Source of the DNA: Neocallimastix lanati (nom. inval.)
Taxonomy: Eukaryota > Neocallimastigomycota > Neocallimastigomycetes > Neocallimastigales > Neocallimastigaceae
DNA length: 50,000 bases
Reading direction: 5' to 3'
NCBI GenBank assembly: GCA_016946835.1
Contig: JACVTC010000072.1
Location: 400,001 to 450,000 of the forward strand
Both the position numbers and the translations under genes were made by a program. Shown one piece after another: positions 24,501-40,639 of the stretch. Below the pieces are notes generated by a model. It was not told the DNA's origin. It worked only from the letters and a program-made list of their open reading frames with translations, and searched no databases. Within the stretch, counting starts at the first letter, position 1. Every line of letters starts with the position of its first letter.

Positions 24501-25882
24501 AAAAATTATGAGATAAAAAATTATGTGGTTTGCAAAATAAATAAAAAGAACAACTTATTTTAGTAAATATGATTATGAAGAATTTTAAATATTTTATTAT
24601 TTTATAATGTTTTAAATATTTTTAAATTTAAATGCAATTATAACACTAAACATTAAATTTTTATATAGTTATTAATATAAGTAATAAAATATATATATAA
24701 AATTAAAAAAATAAAAATAAAGTATATATATATGAAATTAGAGTATAAAAGTACACCACAATTTTTATATATATATTTTTTAAATGCATATATAAAAATT
24801 AAATATATATTTTATATTATATGTGAATCAGTGCAATTTATTAACCAATAAAATCAATTTTTATAACTTTATAACTATTTATATTAAAATTTTTGACATC
24901 AAAAAAAAAAAAAAAAAATAAAAAATTCCAAGATAAAAAAAAAAAAATAGAATTGTTGTTAGTGTAACATGGATATTTTGAAATTTTGAAATTTTATATG
25001 ATAATAAAAAAGTTTAGCATACACAGAGAATTCAAAAGGTTGATTTGACCTAATTTTTATATTACTAATTTTTTTTTTTATATCTTATATTTAATGAATT
25101 ATAATTTAATGTCTAACTTTTTTTTTTTTTAAAAAAATATTAAAAATATTAACAACTATTAATAAGTTACTTTTTTTACATGTAATTATTAATAGTAATT
25201 TAATATCTATATTAGTTTTTATTATTATTTTTTATTTTTATATTTTTTTAATATTTTTATTTATTATTATTATTATTATTATTAATATTAGTATTAAATT
25301 CAAATAAATATTTTGAAATCCATTTACTTAAATATATAACCCCTAAATACATATGATTATTTTTTTTTAATCAATAATTAATAGAAAAACAAAATATATA
25401 TATATTTATTATTAGTATGAAATATTTTGTTATTATTATTATTATTATATAATTAATTATAAATATGTACTATATAATTTTATAAACAAAAAAATAATAA
25501 TAATTATTATATTAATTATTATTATTATTTTTTTTTTATTATTTATTATATATTATTCTTCATTTTTTTTATAATAAATTTATTATTTATTTTGGTTTAA
25601 AAAATATCATACATAAATATTTATTATATGAATTTAAGAAATTCTTTAATTTAAATATTTAATAATTTTTGTGAATTTAATTTTTTTTATAATAAATTAA
25701 ATATTATAATAGTAAAAATATATTTTAATTTATTTATATATATATATATATTTTTTTTTTCCATTTATTTTATCCTTAAATTTTTTGGTACTTTTTTCAA
25801 TTTCTACCATGTTAATTTTTATTCACTTTTTTTCTTTATTTGTATTTTTATGTTATTTTTAAATTTTATTTTATTTCATCAT

Positions 25883-25945
25883 ATTTTATTTTATTTTATT
25901 TTATTTTATTTTATTTTATTTTATTTTATTTTATTTTATTTTATT
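25883..25945. repeat. (TTTTA)n pentamer microsatellite
   Basis: About 12 copies of TTTTA. It is the reverse-complement motif of the much longer AAAAT block at 37278-37614. Confidence 0.85.
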
Positions 25946-27910
25946 CAATCTGTACTCTATATTTATATTTCTACTATTTATTTTATTTTTCTCTATTTCA
26001 AAATTAACCAACTCTTTAAAAATAAGATTCTATTGATTGTCACTTCAGTCATTCTTGATAGTAAAGTTAAAATTAAAAAAAAATATTCAGATATAAAATT
26101 ATAATAACTATAATAAATTATTATTATTATTTTTATTATCGATAATATAAATATATATGTGTTTATTTTTTCTCTTTCCTTTTTTATTTTTATTTTGTTT
26201 AAGATAATATTATTATTAGTATAATAATAAAATTTTCATAAAAAATTAAAAATATATATTAATATAATAATAATTTTATTATTATTTATTTATTTATTTA
26301 TTATTAATTCATTTATTCATTTAATTTTTTTCATTCATTAATATAATTGATATTTATCTTTTCATTCATTTATTTTTCAAAGCTTCTTCTTACTCCGACC
26401 GGAAAAACAATTTATTTTCTGTATAGTGAATTTTTTAACCAATAAAATTTTGGGATCCTTCCTAATAAATGGAAAATCCCTTTTTTCATTTATTTTTTTT
26501 TTTAATTATTTTTAATTATTTTTTTAATTATTTTTAATTATTATAAGTAATAATAAATTTAAAAATATATATATTTTTATATATTTTTTTTATCTTATTA
26601 AAATAATTGATAATAATAATAATGAATATCTTATTAAAAGAATGGATATTTATATATATAATTTTTTAAATTATCTTTTTTTTACAGTGAATTAAACTTT
26701 TTTTTTTTATTTATTTTGAATAAAATATTTATCTATTTAATATTTTATTTATTTTATTTATATAAATAATCTTTTTATTAAGTTAATCTTGCACTTTTAC
26801 ATAATTAGAATATATTCATATTAGTTAATTTTACTATATAGTCTTTAATATTAAACTTCAAAAATTGAGTTTTTTCTTTCTTTATTTTAACATTTTCTTT
26901 TAAATAAAAAATAATAATAATAATAAAATAAACCTTTTTTTTTTTTCTGATCATAGTAGGAAAGAAAAAGGTTTTTTCTTAAAAAAAAAAATAAAATTAT
27001 TTATTTTATATAAAAGTAATATAAATTTCTATATTTATTATAATATATTGTAATATATAATTTTAATTAAAATTTTTTTAAGGTTTAAAATGTAAAATTA
27101 AAAAATAATAATAAAAAATTGTAAATAAATAATTAACCATTTACTAATATATATTATATAATAATATATAAATAAATAACAATAATGTATTAATATTATA
27201 ATATATAATAATAATATACAAATAAATAATAATATAATATTCATTTTTTATTAGTAAATTATTATTAAATATTAAGTAAGAAGAAAAACAAATTATTTTT
27301 AAATACGAATAACAAAAAAGTTTATGAAAAATATTTATTAATGATTACGTGCTTAAATAAAATTATTTAATATAAAATTTAATAATAATAATAATATAAC
27401 AAAAAAAAAAAAATATTTTAACTTTTGTATTGTAATAAAAAAATAAGGTTAAATAATTCATAATTTTTTTTTTTTGTAAAAGATATTTATTAAATATTTA
27501 TTAAATATTTAGCATAATTTTTATTAATTTCATTAAAAATTTTAATTATATTATTTTATATATATATATATATATATATTTCATTTTCTCTTCCTCTTTA
27601 TTTCTTTTTTTATTAGTAAAAATTAAATATAATTATTAATCAATTTCATAAAAGAAAGAAAATAAATTAATTAGTAATTTGGTAAAAAAGGAACAATGAT
27701 TTTACATAGATATATTACTATAGAATGATGTTGAATATAATTAAATATATACACTTTTTTTTTTTGATACGTTAATATTCAATCTATAACTCTTAACCTT
27801 TAGTATTTTCAATTCATAATTTAAGTTGCTATAATAATATTTATAATTTTTTTTTTTTTTTTATTTTTATTTTATTGTTTTATTCATTTCGTCAACCTTT
27901 ATATATATAA

Positions 27911-28150
27911 CAATATACCCTTTTTTTTTTTTCATATGCTATAATTATAGATATTTATTTTTTTTTTTTAAAATATTTATTATCACATTTTATTAATTGA
28001 ATATAAATTGAAGAAGCTAAAAAAAAATAAATAAAAATCAATACCCTTTCTTTCATATTTTATAAATATACATATTTATTTTTTTTTATTCATTATTTAT
28101 TATCATATTTTCATTATTTGAATATAAATTGAAGAAACTAAAGAAAAAAG
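27911..28150. repeat. diverged 128-bp tandem duplication upstream of ankyrin gene 1
   Basis: Copies begin 'CAATATACCC' (27911) and 'CAATACCC' (28039). Both contain 'GAATATAAATTGAAGAA(G/A)C' near the end. They differ at several sites, so the duplication is not recent. It lies 390-630 bp upstream of the ankyrin start and could be part of its promoter. Confidence 0.7.
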
Positions 28151-28542
28151 AAAATTAATATATATATAACAAAAATAATATCAAAGTATTACAGTAATAC
28201 ATTTTACATTATTTATTATTATTATTTTCAATATCATTTAATTTTTAATAATAATAAAACAACTTTATTCAAAAACTAAAATTATTATATTTAATTTAAT
28301 TATATCAAACTTAATTATTTAACAATAATATATTTTATATAACTATATATATTTATATATTTATATTTATTAAAATAAACTATAATAGGATAATTTTATA
28401 TATAATTTAATATATACTACTTAATATCATTTTATTTTTTTTTCTATTTATTTATTTAATAATATTTATCTTAAACATTTGTTACTATTACTTTTTTAAT
28501 CTAAAAGAAAAAAATAAAAATAAAAATAAAATTTCAATAAAA

Positions 28543-31200
28543 ATGAATTTCATAGAAAGAGTAAAAGTTTTAATAAATCAAGATAATTTATATGAACTTA
28601 AATCATTTGCCATTTACAATGATTTGAAGAAATCTTTAATTAATAGTGATAATTTTGATATACTGAATTATGCTATTGAAAATAATGCTTCTATGGCACT
28701 AATAAATTTTATAATAACTCTATATAATAGTTTAAACTATGAAGTCAACGATGCTGAAATTCCATTATACATTGCTATTCAACATCATCGCTTTGATATT
28801 GCAAACTATCTAATACAACAAGGTGCTAATATTAATTTTTTTTCATGGAATGGTGATAACATATTAATTCATTTTTTAAAGAGAAATATATTAGATATAA
28901 AAAATTTAAAATATATATTGAAACATGGTGTAGATATCAATTTTGAAGATGAAAATGATAATCGATTTTTAGATTTTTTAATTAATGGACAGAAAGTATC
29001 TTATTTAGAAACCATATTTGAACACTATGTATACAACAATTCTTTTATTTTAGATATGATTCTCTTACATAAAAGTCAAATTCAAGTTAATGATGAAAAG
29101 TTAAAGTCTATTATTTATCAAGAAAAGAAAAAAATAAAAATAACCAAGTCCATGTACATAAAAACTATCAGTAATGATAACCTAGCATTACTGAAACTCC
29201 TAATCGAAAATGATAGAACAAAATATATTATGAATATTAAAAATAAATATCATTTATTATTGGTAGCTTCCGAACTTAATCATTGGGATATCGTAATTTA
29301 TTTGGTAGAAAATTTAAATATGAAAATTGATAAAAGAAATGGACTTTATAAAACCCCTTTAATGTTTGCCTCTGAACAAGGAAATAAAAAAATTGTAGAA
29401 TATTTGGTAAGGAATGGTGCCTTAGTGAATGATAAAGATAATAATGGACTCAGTCCTTTAATTTATGCTTGTAAAAATGGTAAGATTGATGTGGTAGAGT
29501 ATTTATTGGCATTTGAAGCCATCATTGATGATCGTGATCGAAATGGATTAACTCCTTTAATGTATGCTGCTATGTATGGTCATTGTGAAGTGATCTCATT
29601 TCTTATTGATCATGGCGCTAATATTCATGCCCGAAGTAAAAATGGATCCTCTGCTTTAACCTATGCTGTCATAGAAAATAAAATGGAAACCATAACGTTG
29701 CTTCTCAGCTATGGTCTTGATATTAATGAGAAAAATAGTGCTGGATGGACGGTGCTTATGCATGCTAGTAAAGCTGGTAATTTGGACGTTGTACAGTATT
29801 TAGTGGAGCAAGGGGCTTTAGTGAATGAAAAAAATGCTTTTAATAAAACGGCGTTAATTTATGCCTCTCAAAGTGGCCATGATGAAATTGTTCAATATTT
29901 ATTAGAGAATCATGCGTTTGATTATCGAAATCGAGATGGATCTCTAGCGTTAATGGTTGCCGCTCGAAACGGACATCGAAAGGTGGTGGAGTGTTTTATT
30001 AGGAATCGTCAATGCCAAGAGGAGAAGCAGTTGTTACTGTTATTAAATCAAGACAATAGACAAAATAATATAAAAGAGGAGTTCTCTAAAAGAACAGTAA
30101 AAATTAAAAATAATAAACGAAAGAAGAAAAAGGGAGATAAAGGGACAAAGAAAGAGAATAAAAAGAATAATAAAAGTATACCCCATTCTTTATCTACTTT
30201 ATCATCATCGTCATCACTATCACCACCATCATTATCATCGTCATTACCATTATCATCATTTCAAGAAACACCATCATCATTACCATCATCATCGCTATCA
30301 TCGTCATTACCACCATCATCCTTACCATCATCATCATCATCATCATCATCATTTTCTTCTTCTTCTTGTTCTTCTTCTTCTTCTTCATTTTCTTCATCCT
30401 CTATTTCTGCTTCGTCACCAGATAAAATGATATTAATTCTAAAGGATCATTTAAAAAAAGATATTTTAATGGCATTAAATATGGCCACACAAAATAAACG
30501 AATTAATATTGTAGATTATATTTTAGAGGAGAGTGTCGATAATCCAGAACAAAAGGAAGCATTATGTCGGTTAGCCTTTTTCAGAGCAACAGAAGTCAAT
30601 AGTAAGGAAATTGTAGACTATTTGGTTGGTCGTGGAGTACCCATTGACGTTCAAGATGAATTAGGAAATACAGGACTCATGATCGCTTCAAGTTATGGAT
30701 ATGATGATTTGGTTCATTACTTCCTTCGTCATCAAGCCAATAGGGACCTCTGTAATACCGATCATAACACAGCTTTACATCTCGCATGTTATGGAGGATT
30801 TACGACGACGGTTGAACATTTAATTGAGAATGGGGCCACCATTAATGCGAAAGGATTTAAGGGCAATACCCCATTAATACTTGCTTGTAAAGATAATAAT
30901 GAGGCCATTGTGAAATGCCTTGTAATGTATGGGGCCAATGTGAATCAACGTAATCATCATGGGAAAACGGCGCTCTTCTATGCCTCTAAATATGGACATC
31001 TACGATTGGTAGCGTATTTAATTGGTCATGGAGCCAAACTTAAATTGAAGAGTCGATATGGCTGTAATGCCCTGGTCATAGCGTTACTGAAGGGACATCG
31101 ACCTACGGTGAACTTTTTAATTGGACAGGCCATGAAAGAGACACGAACTTGGCGATCTCTTCTTCGATTAAAAATTTTGAAGTTTTTATTATTTTTTTAA
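28543..31200 (+). CDS. ankyrin-repeat protein with Ser-rich insert, 885 aa
   Basis: Single-exon protein with two ankyrin blocks. The first clear repeat is at about residues 70-100 (PLYIAIQHHRFDIANYLIQ); the main block at about 240-500 carries seven or so canonical repeats such as TPLMFASEQGNKKIVEYLV; the second block at about 680-870 has about five. Between them lie a Lys/Arg-rich segment (about 515-545) and a Ser/Leu/Pro tract (about 547-625). No signal peptide or membrane segment was seen, so a cytosolic or nuclear scaffold is likely. The start is the first ATG of the frame after A-rich leader sequence. The gene is convergent with the next ankyrin gene, but its repeats are far more varied, so the two are not a recent tandem copy. 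Partner and function are unknown. Such large ankyrin proteins are common in anaerobic fungi (recollection). Confidence 0.88.
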   Translation: MNFIERVKVLINQDNLYELKSFAIYNDLKKSLINSDNFDILNYAIENNASMALINFIITLYNSLNYEVNDAEIPLYIAIQHHRFDIANYLIQQGANINFFSWNGDNILIHFLKRNILDIKNLKYILKHGVDINFEDENDNRFLDFLINGQKVSYLETIFEHYVYNNSFILDMILLHKSQIQVNDEKLKSIIYQEKKKIKITKSMYIKTISNDNLALLKLLIENDRTKYIMNIKNKYHLLLVASELNHWDIVIYLVENLNMKIDKRNGLYKTPLMFASEQGNKKIVEYLVRNGALVNDKDNNGLSPLIYACKNGKIDVVEYLLAFEAIIDDRDRNGLTPLMYAAMYGHCEVISFLIDHGANIHARSKNGSSALTYAVIENKMETITLLLSYGLDINEKNSAGWTVLMHASKAGNLDVVQYLVEQGALVNEKNAFNKTALIYASQSGHDEIVQYLLENHAFDYRNRDGSLALMVAARNGHRKVVECFIRNRQCQEEKQLLLLLNQDNRQNNIKEEFSKRTVKIKNNKRKKKKGDKGTKKENKKNNKSIPHSLSTLSSSSSLSPPSLSSSLPLSSFQETPSSLPSSSLSSSLPPSSLPSSSSSSSSFSSSSCSSSSSSFSSSSISASSPDKMILILKDHLKKDILMALNMATQNKRINIVDYILEESVDNPEQKEALCRLAFFRATEVNSKEIVDYLVGRGVPIDVQDELGNTGLMIASSYGYDDLVHYFLRHQANRDLCNTDHNTALHLACYGGFTTTVEHLIENGATINAKGFKGNTPLILACKDNNEAIVKCLVMYGANVNQRNHHGKTALFYASKYGHLRLVAYLIGHGAKLKLKSRYGCNALVIALLKGHRPTVNFLIGQAMKETRTWRSLLRLKILKFLLFF
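30187..30420 (+). repeat. coding TCA/TCT microsatellite (poly-Ser) in ankyrin gene 1
   Basis: A run of TCA, TCG and TCT codons with CCA and TTA interruptions encodes Ser with some Pro and Leu. Mixed Ser codons suggest an old or selected tract rather than a fresh pure expansion. Confidence 0.8.
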
Positions 31201-31235
31201 AGAAGACAAGAAAGAAAGAAAGAAAAAAAAAAACA

Positions 31236-31266
<31 letters not shown>

Positions 31267-31612
31267 TATAAGTGAAAAAATGAAATAAATAGATGAAGAT
31301 GAAAGAAATAGTAAAGAAAGAAAGAAAGAAAGAAAAAAAAAAAGAAAAATTTTTTTTTTATAGTATCAATATAAAAGTAATATATAATAGTAATAGTAAT
31401 TATAGTTATCGTAGTATAGTTAGTAGTAAGTTAGTAGTAGTATGTAGTATAGATCATTTTTATTATCATAAAATAAATAAATACACTCCTAAATATATAC
31501 CTAATATACCAATATCTTTCAATAATATAAATTATAATAAAAAAAAAAAAAAAAAAAATAAAAAATAAAATAAAATAAAATAAAAATAAAATAAAAATAA
31601 AAATAAAATAAA

Positions 31613-31664
<52 letters not shown>

Positions 31665-31840
31665 TCTATTCAATTTACATTTATATATTTATTTCAAAGA
31701 TAACTATTAATAATAATAATAATAATAATGATAATAATATATATATATTTATTTATTTATTTATTTCTCTTTTATTATAAAACAAACCTTTTTTTTTTTT
31801 TTTTATTATACTAAATTTTTATTTATTTATAAATGGATGT

Positions 31841-31871
<31 letters not shown>

Positions 31872-31895
31872 TATATATTTTTTTTTCAATTCAAA
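31201..31895. other. convergent intergenic region between the two ankyrin genes
   Basis: About 700 bp of low-complexity DNA: GAAA runs (31205-31345), TA runs (31235-31260, 31618-31643), AAAAT runs (31563-31617) and T-runs. It must hold both 3' UTRs. The open frames at 31293-31568 and 31431-31673 are repeat translations. Confidence 0.6.
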
Positions 31896-35747
<3,852 letters not shown>

Positions 35748-35841
35748 AATAGATTCATTTATATTTCTTCAATCTTTTTTGAAAATTCATTTTGAACTTA
35801 TATATTTATTATTAATTGCTATTTTTTATGTGATAACGTTT

Positions 35842-35878
<37 letters not shown>

Positions 35879-37277
35879 ACTGTAATTTATTTGAATTTTA
35901 TTTTTTTTATTTTTTTTTTTTTTTTACATAAATTATATAAGATATAAATAAATAAAAATTTTAATAAAAATTTAAAAATTTGGAAATAATTATTTTTTTT
36001 TTTAAATTAAAGTCATAAAAATTTAAAATTTAAAATTTTAATTAAATAATTAAATAATAAATAATTGAATAATAAATATTAAATAGTAAATAATAAATAA
36101 ATAATAAACAATAAATAAAAAATAAATATATAAATAATAAATAAGATTAAGTATAAAAGAGTATTTATTAATAAATAATAAATAATATTATAAATATAAA
36201 TTTATAATAATAGTAATAATTGCACTAACTGATTAAATATTATGCAATCACAAAAATTGATATATAGATATTTGAAATTTTTAACAGAATTCAAAGGCAA
36301 GTCTAATATAAATAAGAATTTTTTTTTACTTCAACTGTTTATTACTTACAAACCTGGTGTCCTAACATCAATCTCCTTGAACAATTTTTTTTTTTGGAAA
36401 GGAAACAGTCCCCCATGAGATCAATGAAGAACCAAATAATTTGTTAATTGTACTTGTACTTGACCTAATATAATCTTAGTATAAGTCCAAAAATTTCCTT
36501 TATTGTGAATGAAAGAGAATAATCCATTTTAATAAAAAAAAAAAAAAAATAAAAAAAAAATAAAATAAAATAAAAAATATCACAGTTTACTCTAACCTTA
36601 ATTCATATGCAAATAATATTCCTCCATGGTTGTATCAAATCCCATTAGTTTTTATGTCCTAAATTTCAAGGAAAAAAACTAGTTAAAGAAAACTTTAAAA
36701 TTTTGATATTATCAGGAACCATAATATTTAATGAAATGTTAGATTTTACTCAAATTATAATTATATTACAAATAAATATACAATATATATATAATATATA
36801 GATTAAAATATTTTTAAAAATTTTTTTTGTAATGTCATTATATAATAAAAAGTTTACAACTTTTTAATAATAAAAACTTTACAATTTATAATAATAAAAA
36901 CTTTACAATTTATAATAATAAAAACTTTACAATTTATAATAAAAAAATAAATAAAGAATAATTATTTCTAAGAATAAGACCTTAGGATAAAAATTTTATT
37001 AAATAAAATTATATCATATTATCATTTAAAAAAAAAAAAAAAAAAAAAAAAGTGTTTTAGTCAAGCATAAATATCATATATATAATATTTTTTTTTAATT
37101 ATATTTTATTCTATCTGTACTATAATAAAATATATATATTATTATTTAATTCTACTCTTAAATATAAAAAAATTTTTTTTTATATATTTAAAATTTCATC
37201 TTTTTGATTAAAGCATCTAAAAAACATAATTTTTTTATTATTTTTTTTTTTTTTTGAGAAAAGAAAAGAAAAATATA
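35748..37277. other. intergenic region upstream of giant ankyrin gene
   Basis: Contains the likely promoter of the minus-strand ankyrin gene, an AAAT run (35847-35876), AATAAAT-type sequence (36050-36200), and a stretch of more ordinary complexity at about 36225-36725 that includes 'GGAAACAGTCCCCCATGAGA'. That stretch has frequent stops in all frames I read and matches no family I know; it may be a degraded gene or transposon. Confidence 0.5.
36866..36940. repeat. 24-bp tandem repeat, about 3 copies
   Basis: Unit AATAATAAAAACTTTACAATTTAT-type (24 bp) repeated three times with no visible change. Confidence 0.85.
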
Positions 37278-37614
37278 TAAAATAAAATAAAATAAAATAA
37301 AATAAAATAAAATAAAATAAAATAAAATAAAATAAAATAAAATAAAATAAAATAAAATAAAATAAAATAAAATAAAATAAAATAAAATAAAATAAAATAA
37401 AATAAAATAAAATAAAATAAAATAAAATAAAATAAAATAAAATAAAATAAAATAAAATAAAATAAAATAAAATAAAATAAAATAAAATAAAATAAAATAA
37501 AATAAAATAAAATAAAATAAAATAAAATAAAATAAAATAAAATAAAATAAAATAAAATAAAATAAAATAAAATAAAATAAAATAAAATAAAATAAAATAA
37601 AATAAAATAAAATA
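37278..37614. repeat. (AAAAT)n pentamer block, about 67 copies
   Basis: 337 bp of pure AAAAT repeat. Five does not divide by three, so all frames stay open or closed in a fixed pattern, and a spurious minus-strand open frame (37180-37743) results. The lack of interruptions suggests recent expansion. Confidence 0.95.
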
Positions 37615-37746
37615 AATAAAAATGATAAAAAAAATATAAAGATAAAAAGATAAAAATGAAAATGAAAATGAAAATGAGAAAGAGAAAGAAAAAAAAATAA
37701 AAGTTAACTTATAAATTGTTTTATATATATATTTTAATAACAATAA

Positions 37747-37783
<37 letters not shown>

Positions 37784-37785
37784 TT

Positions 37786-37942
37786 TTTTTTTTATCAAGG
37801 CAAAATCATAAAAATATTAAAAAAAACCCTCTTTAATTTTATAATGATAAAAATTAATAATAATAATATCATTAATTTTTATCATTATAAAATTAAAGAG
37901 GGTTTTTTTTTTTTTTTTTTTTTTTAAACTTGATAAAAAAAA
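37786..37942. mobile_element. foldback element with perfect 40-nt arms (possible MITE)
   Basis: Inner arms 37819-37858 and 37871-37910 are perfect inverse complements (arm ends AAAAAAAACCCTCTTTAATT inward) around a 12-nt loop. A second, outer pair of perfect 14-nt arms (TTTTTTTTATCAAG) lies at 37786-37799 and 37929-37942. The element is 157 bp with no coding capacity. A foldback transposon or MITE fits, but target-site duplications are hard to judge in this sequence. It could instead be a cruciform formed by local inverted duplication. Confidence 0.55.
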
Positions 37943-37948
37943 TAATAT

Positions 37949-38798
37949 ATAATAAATAATAAATAATAAATAATAAATAATAAAAAGAGTATTTATTAGT
38001 AAATAATAAATAATAAATAATAAATAATAAATAATAAATAATAAATAATAAATAATAAATAATAAATAATAAAAAGAGTATTTATTAGTAAATAATAAAT
38101 AATAAATAATAAATAATAAATAATAAATAATAAATAATAAAAAGAGTATTTATTAGTAAATAATAAATAATTAAATAATAAATAATAAATAATAAATAAT
38201 AAATAATAAATAATAAATAATAAATAATAAATAATAAATAATAAATAATAAAAAGAGTATTTATTAGTAAATAATAAATAATTAAATAATAAATAATAAA
38301 TAATAAATAATAAATAATAAATAATAAATAATAAATAATAAATAATAAATAATAAATAATAAAAAGAGTATTTATTAGTAAATAATAAATAATGGAATAA
38401 TAAATAATAAATAATAAATAATAAATAATAAATAATAAATAATAAATAATAAATAATAATAAATAATAAATAATAAATAATAAATAATAATAAATAATAA
38501 ATAATAAATAATGGAATAATAAATAATAAATAATAAATAATAATGGAATAATAAATAATAAATAATGGAATAATAAATAATAAATAATAAATAATAAATA
38601 ATAAATAATAAATAATAAATAATAAATAATAAATAATAATAAATAATAAATAATAAATAATGGAATAATAAATAATAAATAATAAATAATGGAATAATAA
38701 ATAATAAATAATAAATAATAATGGAATAATAAATAATGGAATAATAAATAATAAATAATAAATAATAAATAATAAATAATAAATAATAAATAATAAAC
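37949..38798. repeat. heptamer (AATAAAT)n satellite array 1 with spacer units
   Basis: 850 bp of AATAAAT heptamers. Five spacers 'AAAAAGAGTATTTATTAGT' start at 37982, 38071, 38139, 38250 and 38361; the last intervals are both 111 bp. From 38390 a variant AATAATGGAATAAT replaces the spacer. On the plus strand every heptamer carries an AATAAA hexamer. The long minus-strand open frames here (37996-38910, 38375-38800) are translations of the heptamer. Confidence 0.95.
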
Positions 38799-38810
38799 AA
38801 AAATTTAAAT

Positions 38811-40639
38811 AATAATAATTAATAAATAATAAATAATAGTAGCAATTTAATTTAAATAGTATTATTCTTAAAATTATATTATCCTCATTCTTATCATCAT
38901 TATTTATCATTAATATGGTTATAAATCTTTCAATAAATTATTTAAAGTAATTCTATTATCCTTTAATAATTTAAAGTACTTATTTTTTTTATACTATTAC
39001 TTGATCATTTATTTATGTAATTATTTATTAAATAAATCCTGCATACTCTTGATTATTTCCATCTTTTTAATGTCATTTCTAATATTAAAATAAAAATAAA
39101 AAAAAAATAAAAATAAAAATAAAAGGCATGTAATAACTTTAATTTCATTTATTATTATTATTATTATTAATTTGATATTATAATCATGATGATATAGATA
39201 AATACATATATAATTATAATATATATAATTTAATATGTGTATATAACAATAATTATAATAAATAATAATAAAAATTTATATCAATCATAACTAGAGAAAA
39301 AAGGATTCAATATTTTTTTATTTATAAAAATAATATTAATTTATATTATATTTTTTTGTTTTAGTTAAAGTCAGAAAAGAACAGTTTTGAATATTTTTTT
39401 TTATTTTTATTTTTTTTTCTTAAAAAATGTTTATTAATCAATCAATCAATATATAATATATATTTATATGATTGTTATTATTATTATTATTGTTAATATT
39501 ATGCTTTTCTTTTATTAATGAAAAGAAAATATAAAAAAAAAAACTTCCACAGTAAAAAAAAGGAAAAAATAGATATGTTTTTTTTATTTATTCTTTATTT
39601 ATTTATTTTATTATATATTTGTTTTATTATTTTCATTTTATTATTTTCATTCTTATTTTTATTGATTGATTGATTGATTGATTCTTTCTTTTTTTTTTTT
39701 TTTTATTATATTGAAATTGATTTAGTTTATAAGCGTAAATTATTTTTTTAATTAAAGAAAAAAAAAGGTTTCCCTTTTTAATTTAATTGGGAAAAAATAA
39801 AAAAATTTTTTTTCTTTTTCTTTTTTTTTTTTTTTTATTTATTTTAAAAATTTCATATGTTAATCATACTTAAAAAAACTTTTATTATTAAATAATACAA
39901 ATATATATATTTTATTATTTATATGCTATATTTTACATTTATTTATTTTTATATAGGTATTTATTTATATAATATATATATATTTATTTTTCTTTTGTAT
40001 TTATTTATATAATATATTTTTATTTATTTATTTTTATATTGTTTTTATTTATATAATATATTTACATTTATTTATTTTTTATATTGGTATTTATTTATAT
40101 GATATATTTATATTTATTTATTTTTTATATTGGTATTTATTTATATGATATATTTATATTTATTTATTTTTATATGGTATTTATTTTATTTATATGATAT
40201 ATTTTATATTTATTTATTTTACATTAATACATATTGTCATAAATCATGAAAATAATAATTAAAAAAAATATATATATATATTAAATATTAAATATAAATT
40301 TATGTTTAAACTTAATTAGGATGATTATGTAAAATGTTATATAAACTAACAATCTATACTTTTATAAATAAATAATTGATAATAAATACTTTAAATAAAT
40401 GTTAGATAATATTATCAAACTATTTATATTTGATCCAGAATTATTCCATTCATTCAATGAAATATGAATAAAACGGATTAAAAGATTTAAAAAAATTTCA
40501 TATTGCAATAATTTATAAAGTATATTTATATTCGAAAAATTATCTTTATTTTAATTTTATCACATCATCTTTTTTTTTTTTAATTATTATTAAATATTCA
40601 CATCATATTTTAATTATATTTAAAGAGAATATATTAATG
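38811..40639. other. AT-rich intergenic segment between heptamer arrays
   Basis: Includes direct and inverted tetramer runs (ATCA at about 39436-39450 and TTGA at 39660-39683, mutually complementary), a small hairpin near 39504-39530, and a 46-bp repeat (39915-40225). No gene-like frame was found. Confidence 0.55.
39915..40225. repeat. degenerate 46-bp tandem repeat
   Basis: About six copies of a unit with 'GGTATTTATTTATATGATAT' then TTATATTTATTTATTTTTTA. Two adjacent copies start 46 bp apart (40086 and 40132); outer copies vary in length and sequence. Confidence 0.75.

Larger units (their letters stand above)
23701..28542. other. 4.8-kb AT-rich intergenic region upstream of ankyrin gene 1
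   Basis: Mostly A/T microsatellites and short runs. Local items: a 33-bp duplication (24435-24500), a TTTTA pentamer run (25883-25945), a more complex patch at about 26375-26480 with CCGACCGG, and a diverged 128-bp duplication (27911-28150). The pentamer run produces a spurious open frame at 25850-26104. No gene was found. Confidence 0.55.

Noticed and set aside
25850-26104. Plus-strand frame of 84 codons
   Set aside because: Its core is the TTTTA pentamer run; the remainder has no recognisable domain.
37982-38390. CRISPR-like array of spaced repeats
   Set aside because: The intervals are heptamer satellite rather than unique spacers, and the gene context is eukaryotic.
37180-38910. Long minus-strand open frames of 187, 304 and 141 codons
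   Set aside because: They are translations of the AAAAT pentamer and AATAAAT heptamer repeats, which contain no stop in those frames; composition is only F/Y/L/I.
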